NCBI GenBank assembly: GCA_949128115.1
Contig: OX421966.1
Span: 37,775,042 to 37,839,041 of the forward strand
DNA: 64,000 nucleotides
Reading direction: 5' to 3'
From: Anaspis maculata
Lineage: Eukaryota > Arthropoda > Insecta > Coleoptera > Scraptiidae
Positions 47,513 to 58,330 of this stretch are shown here, piece by piece (the stretch's first letter is position 1; each line of letters opens with the position of its first letter). Position numbers and translations under genes: made by a program. The notes beneath the pieces are model-generated. The model searched no databases. It was given only the letters and a program-made list of their open reading frames with translations, and was not told the DNA's origin.

Positions 47513-47914
47513 AGTTTCAAAACACCTTTCACTTTAAGCTCCCATTTAGTAAAAACCAAAGACCCCATTAACCCTCTAAATTCTAGTGGAGTCTACAAAT
47601 TGACTTGTTCTTGCGGCAAAATATATATAGGTCGCACAATAAGATCTTTCAAAATTAGACTAAATGAGCACCGCAGGGAACTACCTGCGTTCGATATAAA
47701 ATCAAACTTTACAAGACATGTAGTTGCCGAAGGTCATGATTTTGCTTTTAATTGTTTGAAACCAGTCCAAAAACTTGACAACAGACACCTAATTGAATTT
47801 CCTGAAATTTTGCAAATAAAAAAACAATACAATCTTGATCCAGATAGCCTCCTCAACGAACAAACCGATTTTGACAACATCTACATTATACCAGCTCTAC
47901 TCCCAATTTTATAA
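47513..47914 (+). pseudogene. PLE GIY-YIG endonuclease, plus copy
   Basis: The frame carries SGVYKLTCSCGKIYIGRTIR, FKIRLNEHRRELPAFDIKS, FTRHVVAEGHDFAFNCLKP and ends PALLPIL at 47914. It holds the full GIY-YIG domain but lacks the linker and RT found in the minus copy, because the copy begins at 47513. One lysine fewer and SFKT for SFTT near the start distinguish it. The ATG at 47504 straddles the junction and is fortuitous. Confidence 0.88.
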
Positions 47915-48004
47915 TCCTCTCCTTCATTTTCTTTTGTTGTTTTACCTGTTACGTCTATTCTTCATTGTTACATTATTACTTAGACATAAAGTTCTATGCT
48001 ATGT

Positions 48005-48065
48005 CAATATAGTTTTGAAAATGGCTTTATACATTTAACTAGCCGAAACTCGAGTAAACAATATA
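48005..48065 (+). ncRNA. Degenerate hammerhead-like motif in PLE family B tail
   Basis: GGCT (48023-48026) can pair with AGCC (48041-48044). GAA plus ACTCGAGT then A follows (48045-48056), fitting GAA, a palindromic stem III and a cleavage-site base. The expected CUGANGA is replaced by TTGAAAA, so two core bases are wrong. The mirrored copy at about 46572-46632 has the same change, so it is a family feature. Probably inactive. Confidence 0.3.
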
Positions 48066-48460
48066 AAAAACAAGTGGAAAAGACTTATTTACTACAACTT
48101 TATACTATACAACTCCATTTTGAGCACCATGGATCCCTTTATCAATTTTAAAAAAAGAAGAATTGTATTCAAGAGATTAAAAACTAGAGTGATTTTGTCA
48201 CCTTTGCAGAGTCAGAAAAGCCCACATAAATGTCCGGTGGGGCACTATTTTAACAAAATAATCGATAATCTAATCCTTCTTTATGTTTTTCGCAGTCTGT
48301 TGAAATTCTGTAACTTGAAATAGCTTTGGATTCAACTTCAACAAAAAATCTTTTTGTAGCTAACGTGCTGCCCGTTAAGGACTGAGTTGAATTGAGGTCT
48401 CCAATTTTCCGTTGTCTCTCTTTACTGTGACGTCATGCGTATAAGATACGGTTAATCGAG

Positions 48461-48667
48461 GTCATTGGGCGCTTCCCAATAAGGCGTATAAGGACACAAT
48501 TGGACACATATGGACACAATTCGACACAGTTAGCGTTCTAATAGCAGTAATAGCACCACATGTCGACACAATCGAAACATTGGCGAGGCTGAGTTTAGAG
48601 TTGAGCTGGCAAGTGCACTTTGACATTGTGTATCCGTCTTGTCGCAGTTATTGGGAAGCGCCCTATG
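48461..48667. repeat. TIR hairpin MITE, about 205 bp
   Basis: ATTGGGCGCTTCCCAATAA near 48463 is mirrored by TTATTGGGAAGCGCCCTAT ending near 48666. Inside, GGACACAATTGGACACAT and a third GGACACAATTCGACAC form a short tandem repeat. Confidence 0.8.
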
Positions 48668-48845
48668 TTTCTTGAGATATGACATTTCGTTTCTGACAAT
48701 GGGAAATTTTTCGAATCTGACAAGCGCTCTGTCGTGTATTTATTTGATTTCAGCATAGATTTCATGATTTCACTTGTTCTTACCCTCGTTCTTACCAATA
48801 AGTGTGTTATATGTAGTGGAAAACTGAGAAGATACAGAAATGGTT

Positions 48846-48985
48846 CAAGGGTGTTGTGTCGCTCTATGCGAGTCGAGAATAAGACGAATACACCCAGCAT
48901 AACCATGCACCGGTTCACGAAAGACCCAAACTTGATGGAAGTGTGGCTGCACCAGCACCAGCAGAGATCACGCTGCACCAGACAC
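48846..48985 (+). pseudogene. THAP-like zinc-finger fragment
   Basis: The frame reads VLCRSMRVENKT, then SITMHRFTKDPNLMEVWLHQ. This resembles the middle of THAP domains, in which a Cys-rich start and NKT are followed by (I)S.HRFPKDP.L...W. THAP domains bind DNA and occur in host proteins and in P-element and related transposases. The N-terminal CxxC is not in the expected spacing (CVIC lies further upstream), and the C-terminal C..H is uncertain (RCTRHVH). No AVPTIF-like end is visible. It may be an exon fragment or a decayed transposase. The rest of the 97-codon frame (48734-49027) shows nothing else. Confidence 0.35.
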
Positions 48986-49189
48986 GTGCATCTTACTACG
49001 AAAAAACTCTATTACTTCGTCCATTAAAAACTCCCTTATGGGCTCTAGTGACTTTCCCCACATGATAATGGGAACAGTATAGCTATCCGATTCAAAATTC
49101 CCGCAAAAGTCAGAAACGAAACGTCCAAACGTCATAAACGTCAAAACGTCAAAGGTGACCTCGAAAATCCATGTATTTTCTATCTCCTA

Positions 49190-49400
49190 AAATTGGAAAG
49201 GTCAATTGGTAAAATAAAGCATTGCGAAATCAATCCCTGTGGGTTTATTCTTTGATGAATTCTTACTATTTTCGTCTCTTTCGAAAGCTACAAGGATGTA
49301 CTTTGGTTTGAGCCCATTGCCATTCCCAAGATCAAAAAATCAAAATAAAAATCGATTTTGGAAATGCCAATGGGCTCAAACCAAAGTTCATCCTCGCTTG
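49190..49400. mobile_element. Small foldback element, family F1, copy 2
   Basis: ACAAGGATGTACTTTGGTTT near 49290 is mirrored by AAACCAAAGTTCATCCT near 49378, and AGCCCATTGCCATT by AATGCCAATGGGCT. The outer left part (AATTGGTAAAATAAAGCATT) matches the arm of the 5700-6041 element. The outer right arm is missing, so this copy is truncated or recombined. Confidence 0.75.
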
Positions 49401-50232
49401 TTCTTTGCCAACCTTACCGCTTCGACCCACGCACTGCCCTTCTTCACAGAATCGCCACAAACTCGTCATTCCACGTCTCCTTACGCCTTCTTTTTGTTGC
49501 TGCTGTTTGTATTTTTTAGTCACAATTCATAATAATTACTTACTAGAATTTGACCAGAACGCGATCTTTGATTATCAAGACATTGTGGACCTGGACAGCT
49601 ATTTTTGATTTAATTTGACATTCGTACTTTATTGTTTGTCAATTGGTCACCATGGAGTCTAGACTAACAAGTGTTTCGAAGCCATCGCGATTTGTGCTTG
49701 AAAGTTCAAGAGTTTCAAACGTTGAAAATGTTCAGAAATAGGTGAAGTTAAACCTACCACTGGCACTCTTTACAGCGCTGCAAAAATTGGCTTACCCACA
49801 GGCCACAGGTCACAGCACACTTCTTATCCACTGGAATGTCTACGTCTACGTCTCTTTCTAGTCTTCTTGCTAGAGAAGTGAAATTAAAGATCTGAAACAA
49901 TTTTTTTTTTTCAATTGGCTGTTGGCTTCCTTGACCTATGAGGGTTGTCACAGCCATTTCAACTTGTTCGTTTTTATACCTTTTTGTTATTTTTGTACAG
50001 GTACCTAGTATTGTGAGTGAAAAATTGTCAGGCTCAGACAATAATTGATTGATACAGATCTTGGAAACTTTATGTCGGCATGGCAGATGGCAGGCTGCAA
50101 TAATTAAAAAAAAAATACTTCGCGCCAACGTACTTTCAGACAATGATTTTTTGACCACGACAGTACTTGGCGAATTGACAATAACAAAATATTTTTAGGA
50201 TTATAGATATGTTCGTCAAAGCTGTTATAGCT
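49401..50232. other. No gene recognised
   Basis: About 830 bp. A 134-codon minus frame (49754-50158) has no domain I recognise. Confidence 0.4.
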
Positions 50233-50485
50233 GCATTACACTACACAATTTCTTGTCCAATTTCTTGTACAATCTGCCAAAATAGTGTCAAAAAACAATT
50301 AGCTTGATTGTTTTGACATATTGTATAAGAAGTTGTACAAGAAATTCTGTAGTGTGATACAGCTATTACACTACACAATTTCTTGTGCAATTTCTTGTGC
50401 AATTTCTTGAACAATCTTTCAAAATAGTGTCAAAAAACAATGAACTTGATTGTTTAACTGACTGTACAAGGAATTCAGCCAAATT
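50233..50485. repeat. Two tandem hairpin MITEs, about 125 bp each
   Basis: Each unit opens ATTACACTACACAATTTCTT and closes with the inverse (unit 1: AAGAAATTCTGTAGTGTGAT near 50339). Unit 2 starts at about 50365 with an added TTTCTTGTGCAA repeat. Both share AAAATAGTGTCAAAAAACAA in the middle. Confidence 0.85.
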
Positions 50486-50993
50486 CAGCCAGCTATTATA
50501 AACATGTAAAACTAATTCAAGAAAACTTGTTTCAGGTGAGCATGCACATGAGTTCCAAGAAGCAAAATCTGCGGCCATGACTCTAACAAGACTGACACAA
50601 AACAGAGAAGAATTATTTCCTGTTTTATTGAAGTGAAGACATTCGAAACAGCTAAATCAAGAGATATTTCTTGAACTCCAAAACAAGCTTCCTATAACAG
50701 TTTGTTTCCAAGACAAGGCAAGTAGAGCAAAACTTCATCAATCACCATTAATCGAAAAATAGGTAACCAAATACCAAAACTTCGACCAGAACCAAAAATT
50801 ATGAGTAGGTAATAATATAACTAATCACAGAAAAAATTAGCGCCACTTACCCGTGATACGTATTTGCTCGCAAGGCAATAACTATACCGGGTGTCCAGCG
50901 AAAACTTACACAGGAAATATAAAATAAATTTCTAAAATGACACTTGGTATAAAGCTTCTGAAGACAGTATATCTGTGAGTACAGGGTCTTTTA
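50486..50993. other. No gene recognised
   Basis: About 500 bp. A CCGGGTGTCCAGCG motif at 50888 resembles the ACAGGGTGTCC ends found elsewhere. Confidence 0.4.
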
Positions 50994-51017
50994 CTACTAC
51001 TACTACTACTACTACTA
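50994..51017. repeat. (ACT)n microsatellite
   Basis: About eight uninterrupted ACT units. Confidence 0.95.
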
Positions 51018-52399
51018 CGTGCAAAGATGAGATTCTCCTGACACATATGCAATTAGTTATGCATGTTCTGACAAAAATATGACGGCGAGTCCGAGCTCTT
51101 GTAGGGGAACTACTTCTTGACACAGCCGATCTGACAGACACTGTCAAGTTTACGTCATATTCAAGTTCTCAAACATCAAGACCACCTGCGAAAATTTGGC
51201 AACTTTTGATCATTAGATTCAAAAACCCATAAAACAAATTTTCCCAGCTACTTGACACACAACAAAAATATGTTGCCTGCAACTGACGCACCACACATTC
51301 GATGCGGCTATCAAAAAAACATTTTAATAACCAATTGATCGCGCCGATATGTCGTAAATATCAAATACATGGGCGGCGTTCGTCCATAAAATATTCATCT
51401 GTCCGCTTTTTCACCCCCAACGCTGCATTCAGCCTGGAATTTATGGAGTTGGCAAGACTGGGACTCCCTTTCAGTTTTAGGTGTAGTACCACACAAAACA
51501 TCATTGTACAGAGAGAGGGCGCGAGCGTATGCATTCACAGCTCACTCTGTGTGCTTGTTGTGTTGGCCCATGTTTCGGTGCCATAAATCGGCCAATTCCA
51601 GCAAACACAATAGTTTTGATATAATGTCGTAATATGCCATGGGATTCCCCTCTGGACGAGAAAACGTCCCCATAAATAATTCCGATATCAAGATAGATGT
51701 TGGCACCTATTCATTATTCTGTTCATTACGGACGACAAACAGATTTATAAGTCCGACCTTTTGATGGGTTTCCGGCATTTGTTATTTGCCGCGCCGAACT
51801 GAGCCAAGCGCCGACCTGATGCGGCGTACAGCTCTACTAGCTATTACACGATGCAATCATCAAATTGGTCGTAATTTTTCAACAAAAAAAAAGAAAAAAA
51901 AAAGTAAAAAGAACAGTGGGCGAGGCGAACAGCTTTATGGAGACAATAAAGCCGTCCATAGGGACAAAAAATTTGGTTGGAGCTTCAGAGACATTAACAT
52001 AGTTTACGGTCTAAAAATTTTTTAGCGTGTGAAATTTTACAACTTTTTCCCGCTCTTTGCGTCAGTCGCGTACAATAAAATATGGATTCAGAACTGCGGT
52101 GTCAAAGGAAATGTCGAATGATCACCGTTCCGTTCACAAGTTCATCCCTGCCTAGGCTGATTTTAGTTTTTCTCGGCGATTGTCTATTCTGCTTTCATCG
52201 TTCCTGCGGGTTTCGTTCAGGGAGCTTTTAGAGAGCTGTACCGCCTTGGAATTCCAAACGCATGATGAACATTGATCACAACGAAACTCGTAGTTTTTGT
52301 CGGTGATTCTATGACTGTCGCGCTTGATTTACAATTTGCGAACGACACCGACACCTGTAAATGATATTTGCTATGAAGACGTACAGGGGGACAAGTCGC
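51018..52399. other. No gene recognised
   Basis: About 1.4 kb. Frames at 51302-51586 and 51786-52025 lack domains. Part of the region looks unique. Confidence 0.4.
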
Positions 52400-52745
52400 T
52401 ATTTTTAGCGTATTTTCTTACTAGTGAGAATCGCTCTTGCAGCCGCTTTGTCCGTCCGTCCGGTGGTGTCCGTAATTGAAACTCCTCTCAAACCAGATGT
52501 AGCTTTCTAATGTTTTCTACAATTCATAGCTGCCACTCCCAAGGCCGATCTAGGTTATACTGAATTTTCATATTGTGCCTCCAACGTAGAGAAAACCGCC
52601 CCCGATCCACTTCGAATGAAATGAATAATGCGATTTTCTACAGACATGACGCTCTTGTGTTATCAACCTTCCGACCATACATAGCTGCCACCTTCATTGT
52701 GAGCCTAGGCCACATTTCTTCTTCACCGTGCACCGCTGACATGTA
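52400..52745 (+). repeat. Compound dispersed repeat, copy 3 (short, diverged)
   Basis: GCAGCCGCTTTGTCCGTCCG, ATAGCTGCCACTCCCAA, CAACGTAGAGAAAACCGCCC and ACATAGCTGCCACCTTCAT follow the order seen at 43390-43690, with many substitutions and without the satellite array. Confidence 0.75.
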
Positions 52746-52907
52746 TTAAACACAATACTGTTTTAATTGTCATATGTGGTTGTGATAATAACACAATAAC
52801 AAAATAACATTGATGGAATTGAGTTTTATTGCACAAATTGCAGAAGCGAACAATTTTATAAATAATTCAACAACAGGTATTTTCTTCCCTAGCCCTAATG
52901 AAGATCT
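52746..52907. other. 3' flank of the Tc1 transposase
   Basis: AT-rich sequence between compound repeat copy 3 and the transposase stop. It may hold the transposon end, but I could not find a matching inverted repeat beyond 57025. Confidence 0.4.
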
Positions 52908-53011
52908 CTAGGTGAGCTTCGGCATGTTTCGTATTAGGTTACTGATGTCTTCTTGGTGAATGTTATTCCATTCTTCCATAAGCGCAGTTAAGAGCTCCTC
53001 GAGGTTATCAG

Positions 53012-53747
53012 TAGAGAGCGGATTTATAATTTTTTACATTATTTATTCGCTAAGTTGGATGCAACTGTCGACTTGCAGCTTGACGTTTCCATCTATAAGG
53101 AACTTAAATACCAAGTCTTATTTCGCATATTATTTATTATTTTGACTTTTTACCGCATACAAATTGATAGTCCATATAATCGCATATAGCCGCATATTTA
53201 GTCCATATTTTTGCATATAACTGAATATTTATCAATATTTTGGCCATTTTGTCTATATGAGCTATAAAATCGCGATTCTTTCAATTCAAGAAAAAAAACA
53301 TTGTATAGCCAACCTGCCGGTCACCAGGCGCCCTCTAGCGTATAGTAGTAGGGCAACAGGCAAGATGGCGGCAACCCAGTGTTCACATTAGGAGCCTTTT
53401 GTTTACTTAACTGTTGTTACGGTACAGTTTTACATTTGGATGTTACCAGCAGGTATCTCAATAGAGGCAGTGTTTGTTTTTCAACAACAGATTTTCATTT
53501 CTGCAAGTGCGACCCGCTATAATTGAACATTTTTGAAGGAAAAGTTTTTTTTTACTTAGATGGTCAAAGCTGGTTGGTCGGTTTTACATGTAAATGATAA
53601 AATTTTCACTATTTTTGCAGCTTATCTCACATATTTACTCGCATATATTGCTTTATTTGAATATTTTTACCGCATATTTTGATACTTTTTAAGCGCATAT
53701 AAACTGCATATTTTGAGCTTTTTTACCGCATATAAATCCGCTCCCTA
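53012..53747. mobile_element. hAT-type MITE with 8-bp target duplication
   Basis: Ends TAGAGAGCGGATTTATA and TATAAATCCGCTCCCTA are inverted. GTTATCAG is duplicated at 53004-53011 and 53748-53755. Eight-base duplications and ends of the type TAGRG are typical of hAT transposons. The body has repeated CCGCATAT motifs near both ends and no transposase. It sits inside the Tc1 transposase. Confidence 0.9.
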
Positions 53748-53949
53748 GTTATCAGGAACAGGACTGCGGCTTCGTACACGTCTGCCTAACTGATCCCATA
53801 GGTGCTCTACTGGGTTCATATCGGGGCTTGAAGCTGGCCAGGGTAGTCGTTCGTTCTATGCTAACCTCGTCCAGATGATCAGTTACAATGTGAGCAACAT
53901 GTGGCATGTCATTATATTGCATAAAAATGAAACCGTTACCGATGAGAGA

Positions 53950-56326
53950 CAGGGCTGGGCAAAATACTTCGAAAAATGTATTTAAATACAAAATACAAAA
54001 TACACGATCCAAGATAGTCGAAATACAAAATACAAACTACTTCTTGAAATGTCTTTGAAATACAAAATACAAAATACGTATTTTGGAAAACTAAGAAATT
54101 CCAAAATACAAAATACAACCTAGAGTATTCCAAATACAAAATACATTCTTATTGCGTGCATGATTCAACCATTTTATTGGAAAAACCGTAAAATGCAAGT
54201 ATTTCAATGGGAACACTTCATTGATTCAGTCGCAACAATAAGTAAATTATTATGAACTATGAAAAGACAAATAAAATAAACATAAAGTGAAGAAAACTTC
54301 ATATTCAAACCTATTCCTTACTTCATTTATCAATTCTTCAAAATAAGAAATGTTGATTCCCTTTGTAGGCCAGGCGGTATGTCGGTAAAATCACTACAAT
54401 CTGGAAAAAACTCCGACCAAAGCTTTTATGGTGTCAAACTCTTCGTAAGATCAGTGGTTATCTACCACTGAGTTTCCGCCCAAAAACGAGTTGTGCTGAT
54501 TCCTCCACATCTGCGCGAAGGTAAAGGATGCCTCAAAAATGCAAAAAGACCTGTTAAACCTTCGTACTTTTTCGCTATATTTACCTAAATGCAAACGTAC
54601 AACTCTTACGCAAACATTGGAAGCATCTGTCATCATCTCTGTGCCACTCTTACTGTTGAAAAAAAAGATTTCTTTGTGCGGGTCAGATAAATTACATTTA
54701 ATCGTTTTTCCACACAAGAAAACGATGGAGCAACATGTATTTTGTATGTTTTCAAATAAAAGGTATCCATTGAACTCATTTATGGCATTAAAATTTCAAT
54801 AACAGCATTTTTGAAGATGTTGCCAGCAAAAAAGTGTATAATTTTTACCCGCCTGTTCAGCAGCAATTTTTTCAATTTTACCAAACACCGTTTGCGAAAA
54901 TATTATAAGGAATGAAAAGCTTGAACTCTTCTCTAACGATATCGTACCTGGCTCAACCGCGGCACGCACTTGAAAGTCTAAAAAACTGATTTCTTTTCGA
55001 GAGGTCATGTTTCACCCGCGTGCGGCCGTGCCTACTTGACATAGACCGGACTGATTACACGAGCTTGGAAATGTACTCTTTTCCAGCTTTAAAACGCGAC
55101 CATTATTATAAAGACTTTGTACATTGATTTATGGAGAAATTATATATTATTTTATCATTAATGGTCGTGTTTTAAAGCTGGAAAAGAGTACATTTCCAAG
55201 CTTGTGCAATCAGTCTGGTCTATGTCAAGTAGGCACGGCCGCACACGGGTAAAATAGAACCGCTCAAAAAGAAATCAGTTCCCTACACTTTCGAAAAGCG
55301 TGCCGCAGTTAAGCCAGATATAATATCATCAGAAAACAGTTCCAGCTTGTCATTCCCTATAAAATTTTCGGAAACGGTGTTTGGTAAAATTGAAAAAACT
55401 GCTGCTGAACAGGCGGGTAAAAATTATGCACTTCTTAGCGGGCAACATCTTCAAAAATGCTGTTATTGAAATTTTAACGCCATGAATGGGTTCAGTAAGT
55501 ACAAGTCATTAGAAAACATCCAAAATACATGTTGTTCCATCGTTTTCTTGAGTGGAAAAACAATTAAATGTGATTTATCTGACCCGCACAAAGGAATCTT
55601 TTTTTTCAACAGTAAGACTGGCACAGAGATGATGACAAATGCTTCCAATGTTTGCGTTAGAATTGTACGTTTGCATTGAGGCAAAAAAAAATGAGAAAGT
55701 ACGGGGGTTTAACAGGTCTTTTTGCACCTTCAAGACATCCTTCACCTTTGGGCAGATGTGGAGAAATCAGCACAACTCGTTTTTGGGCGGAAACTCAGTG
55801 GTAGATACCTATTGACCTTACGAAGAGTTTGACACCATAAAAGCTTTGGTCGGAATTGTTTCTATCCAGAATGACCTACCGCCTGGCCTATTGGGGACAA
55901 CCAGCTTTTCGAAAATATTGTTCGACATCCGACATGGAACCTCTCGTGGCTGACAGTAGGATGCACTTACCAGTAAAATGTAAAACGTAAAAGATGCAAT
56001 CGAACTCATTATCGATCCCAGATAGTGTGCAAAAGCAAGAAATGTCAATGGGGTGAATATAGTATTCCCAGAACAATTTCGGCCCGAACAGACTAAAAAG
56101 CATGGGAAACAAATGTATTTTGTATTTTGTATTTTGAAAATCAAAATACTCTTCTCAAAAATGTATTTAAAATACAAAATACGAAATACTAGCTGCCTGA
56201 ACTATTCCAAAATACAAAATACAAATACTTTTCAATCAAATGTATCTAAATACAAAATACAAAATACTTAAATGTATTTCAAATACGTATTTCAAATACT
56301 TGTATTTGAAATACCGCCCAGCCCTG
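53950..56326. mobile_element. hAT-type giant foldback, 2.38 kb, 8-bp target duplication
   Basis: Ends CAGGGCTGGGC and GCCCAGCCCTG are inverted, and ATGAGAGA is duplicated at 53942-53949 and 56327-56334. CAGGG ends with an 8-bp duplication fit hAT. Almost the whole element is palindromic: arms about 53950-55120 and 55150-56326, with a centre of a few dozen bases. Mirrored pieces include GAAATGTACTCTTTTCCAGC versus GCTGGAAAAGAGTACATTTC. The outer ends are rich in AAATACAAAATAC. The 87- and 73-codon frames (54539-54802 plus, 55463-55684 minus) mirror each other; neither shows a hAT transposase motif. Confidence 0.92.
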
Positions 56327-57025
56327 ATGAGAGATACAGTGGGGAGAATATGTTGTTCCAGTACTTGAATATACCCTACTGCGTTCAAAGAATTCCAAGG
56401 TAGCACGCAAAGTTCGGTACGAGCTTCCTGTGAGATGCCAGCCCACACCATAACGAATTCACCTTGAAAGCTCATCTTCTCTTTAAACATTTCCTGTTCG
56501 TGCCTTCCACCAGTCTTTCTCCAGACCTTTGTCGACCATCGGAGAATCAAAGACATGATCAAGATTCGTCGGAAAATTAAACCTTAGACCACTGCTGAAC
56601 GTTCCATTTTTCTCGTTGGCGAGCAAATTCTGACCGTGCTACGCGATGACATCGAAGCAGTTTCGATGCCGTTGCCGGTCTTCTTGCCTGTAAGTCGACT
56701 TTTCTCAGCCTTCTGCAAACTGTTTCCACGCTAACGTTTGTTTGTACCTACTGTCGTAAGCGACTGTTGGTAGTTCCAGACAGCAGTCTGGAATCGACTC
56801 CTCAAGGTCTGGAGTACAATAAAAAATGATCATCAGCATCAGCTGATCCAAGTTCTCTTTTACACTATCCAGTTTCCCGATATCTTCTAATTGCTCTTCT
56901 AACCGTACTTTCTGGCAAACCTGAAGTACGTGCTGCATACCTTCGACTTCTGCCGTCGTCTACAAGAGCCATTATTCTGACAACTTGCCTCGCAGTAATC
57001 TGCCTTGCAATTATTGAACTGTTGA

Positions 57026-58330
57026 GTTTTGTATGACACTAACTATGACTATTCTTTGGAAGTGCACATCCTACTTTTGAATTTCCAATGCCTACTTCAG
57101 CTCACCTTATTTGATATCTTCATTTCAACGTGCATCTTCTCTAGGAATATATGTAGGACAGTGAAACAAATAGAAGATGATAAGGAAAAGAATAAGCTAG
57201 AATCCAATAGAATAACATTGGACTCAAGATTTGGACATCACTATTGTACTCTACAGGATGTTTCAAAAATCATCGATCCTTTGCGCGCGATCGTACATAG
57301 TCCGAATCTGTCCAATATAATTTATACATTTCCTATCTTCACGAACGCGACGCGTCGCCGAGTATCTGGTGGCTAATACTACCAGCTTCTAATAAGAGAT
57401 TCTCTATTTCACGAGCAAGGCGGCTATTACAGCAAGCAGATGGAACGACCCCAGCTATCTTCTTAAACCCCTGAATGGGTAGGCAACCCATTATACTTCC
57501 ATTTAATTCAACTTATTTGGATAATATCACGTTTTCCGCTTTTGGAACCGCTTGGCCGATGATCATCTAGTATCAGGACGACATACCGTTGTGCCTCTTT
57601 TCTTGATGTTCGATGATAGAGCTCTCGAGATTGTTCCTAGTCCTACGTTCACAACGCAGGCTAAACTATCTGAATGATCTAATAACCTATTCCAGAGAGA
57701 AAAGTTTCCCCTAATTATTTCAGACGTCCCAGCACCCCAACCCTCCGACGAACACCTGATTCTACACCTTGACCGACATTTAATTCTGACTGGTTCTCGC
57801 GGTTCAAAGTTCTTTTTGTAGTTGAATCAGATTCAACATTCATGTTAGTGTTAGAGGTTATGTTAGGGTTAGGCCCGGCTTCTAGACACTGAAAAGAGAA
57901 GAGTGACTTCGACCACGAATGCAATCCAAGATTTGTGGGCCGGTGTGTGCGGTGGCCCCCGTCTTGTGGAGCCTCTTTTCAGAGGCTAACGCTCTTTTTG
58001 GGCTATGGTTCTCTTTTGCCCGTTTGGAAAGGATTGGATATGGCTGGCCTTTGTGGGGGCTTCAAACCTGTCTTCGCCGTGAATTGCCCCCAACGCTTAG
58101 TGAGATTCCCGTGATCGAGAGTGCCTATAACCGGAAATGTTAATCCAAATTCCACACTTCCAAAAACGTGCAGGCAGATTGAGAACACACGCGTAAGCCC
58201 CATCATGCATTTTTCACGACAAAGCTCAACCGTAAGCAATAATCCCAACTCACCAAGACTAACCTTCCGCTCGTCGAGGTCATCACTCCGCTACACGAGA
58301 TACCGAAACGAGAGACCTAATTTCTATCGG
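57026..58330. other. No gene recognised
   Basis: About 1.3 kb. The 115-codon plus frame at 57029-57376 has no domain. It begins right after the Tc1 start and may include the transposon 5' end. GC content rises toward 57900-58300. Confidence 0.4.

Larger units (their letters stand above)
46531..48108. mobile_element. Inverted pair of Penelope-like elements (PLE family B)
   Basis: A minus copy (46531-47512) and a shorter plus copy (47513-48108) diverge from a common centre, with 3' ends outward. Both encode GIY-YIG endonuclease. Both end with the same 3' tail, which includes GAAACTCGAGTAAAC. The plus copy starts at the protein position found near 47129 in the minus copy, so the two are truncated at different points. 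The coding differences are few (for example FPEI versus FSEI, and a lysine-run length change), so both are recent. Confidence 0.88.
52908..57025 (-). pseudogene. Tc1-like transposase split by two hAT insertions
   Basis: On the minus strand, ITARQVVRIMALVDDGRSRR (near 56960-57010) and STVRRAIRRYRETG (near 56890) form the N-terminal helix-turn-helix. VSVETVCRRLRKVDLQARRP and EFARQREKWNVQQWSKV lead to FSDES (first catalytic Asp, near 56572). FVMVWAGISQEARTEL follows. After the insertion at 53950-56326 come GNGFIFMQYND (second Asp position, here Tyr) and, in another frame, WPASSPDMNPVEHLWDQLGR (third acidic residue, Glu). After the insertion at 53012-53747 it ends EWNNIHQEDISNLIRNMPKL, stop at 52908-52910. 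Total coding length is about 330 residues, the usual Tc1 size. Frameshifts, the lost Asp and the insertions make it inactive. Confidence 0.93.

Noticed and set aside
54539..55684. Mirrored frames (MEQHVF.MFSN) in the hAT foldback
   Set aside because: Present on both strands of the palindrome with different breaks, and they show no hAT transposase motif.
6045..56326. Giant palindromes as assembly artefacts
   Set aside because: The arms of the four giant foldbacks differ by scattered substitutions and indels and are flanked by short direct repeats, so they are real elements. The near-identical PLE pair at 14149-15362 is the least certain.
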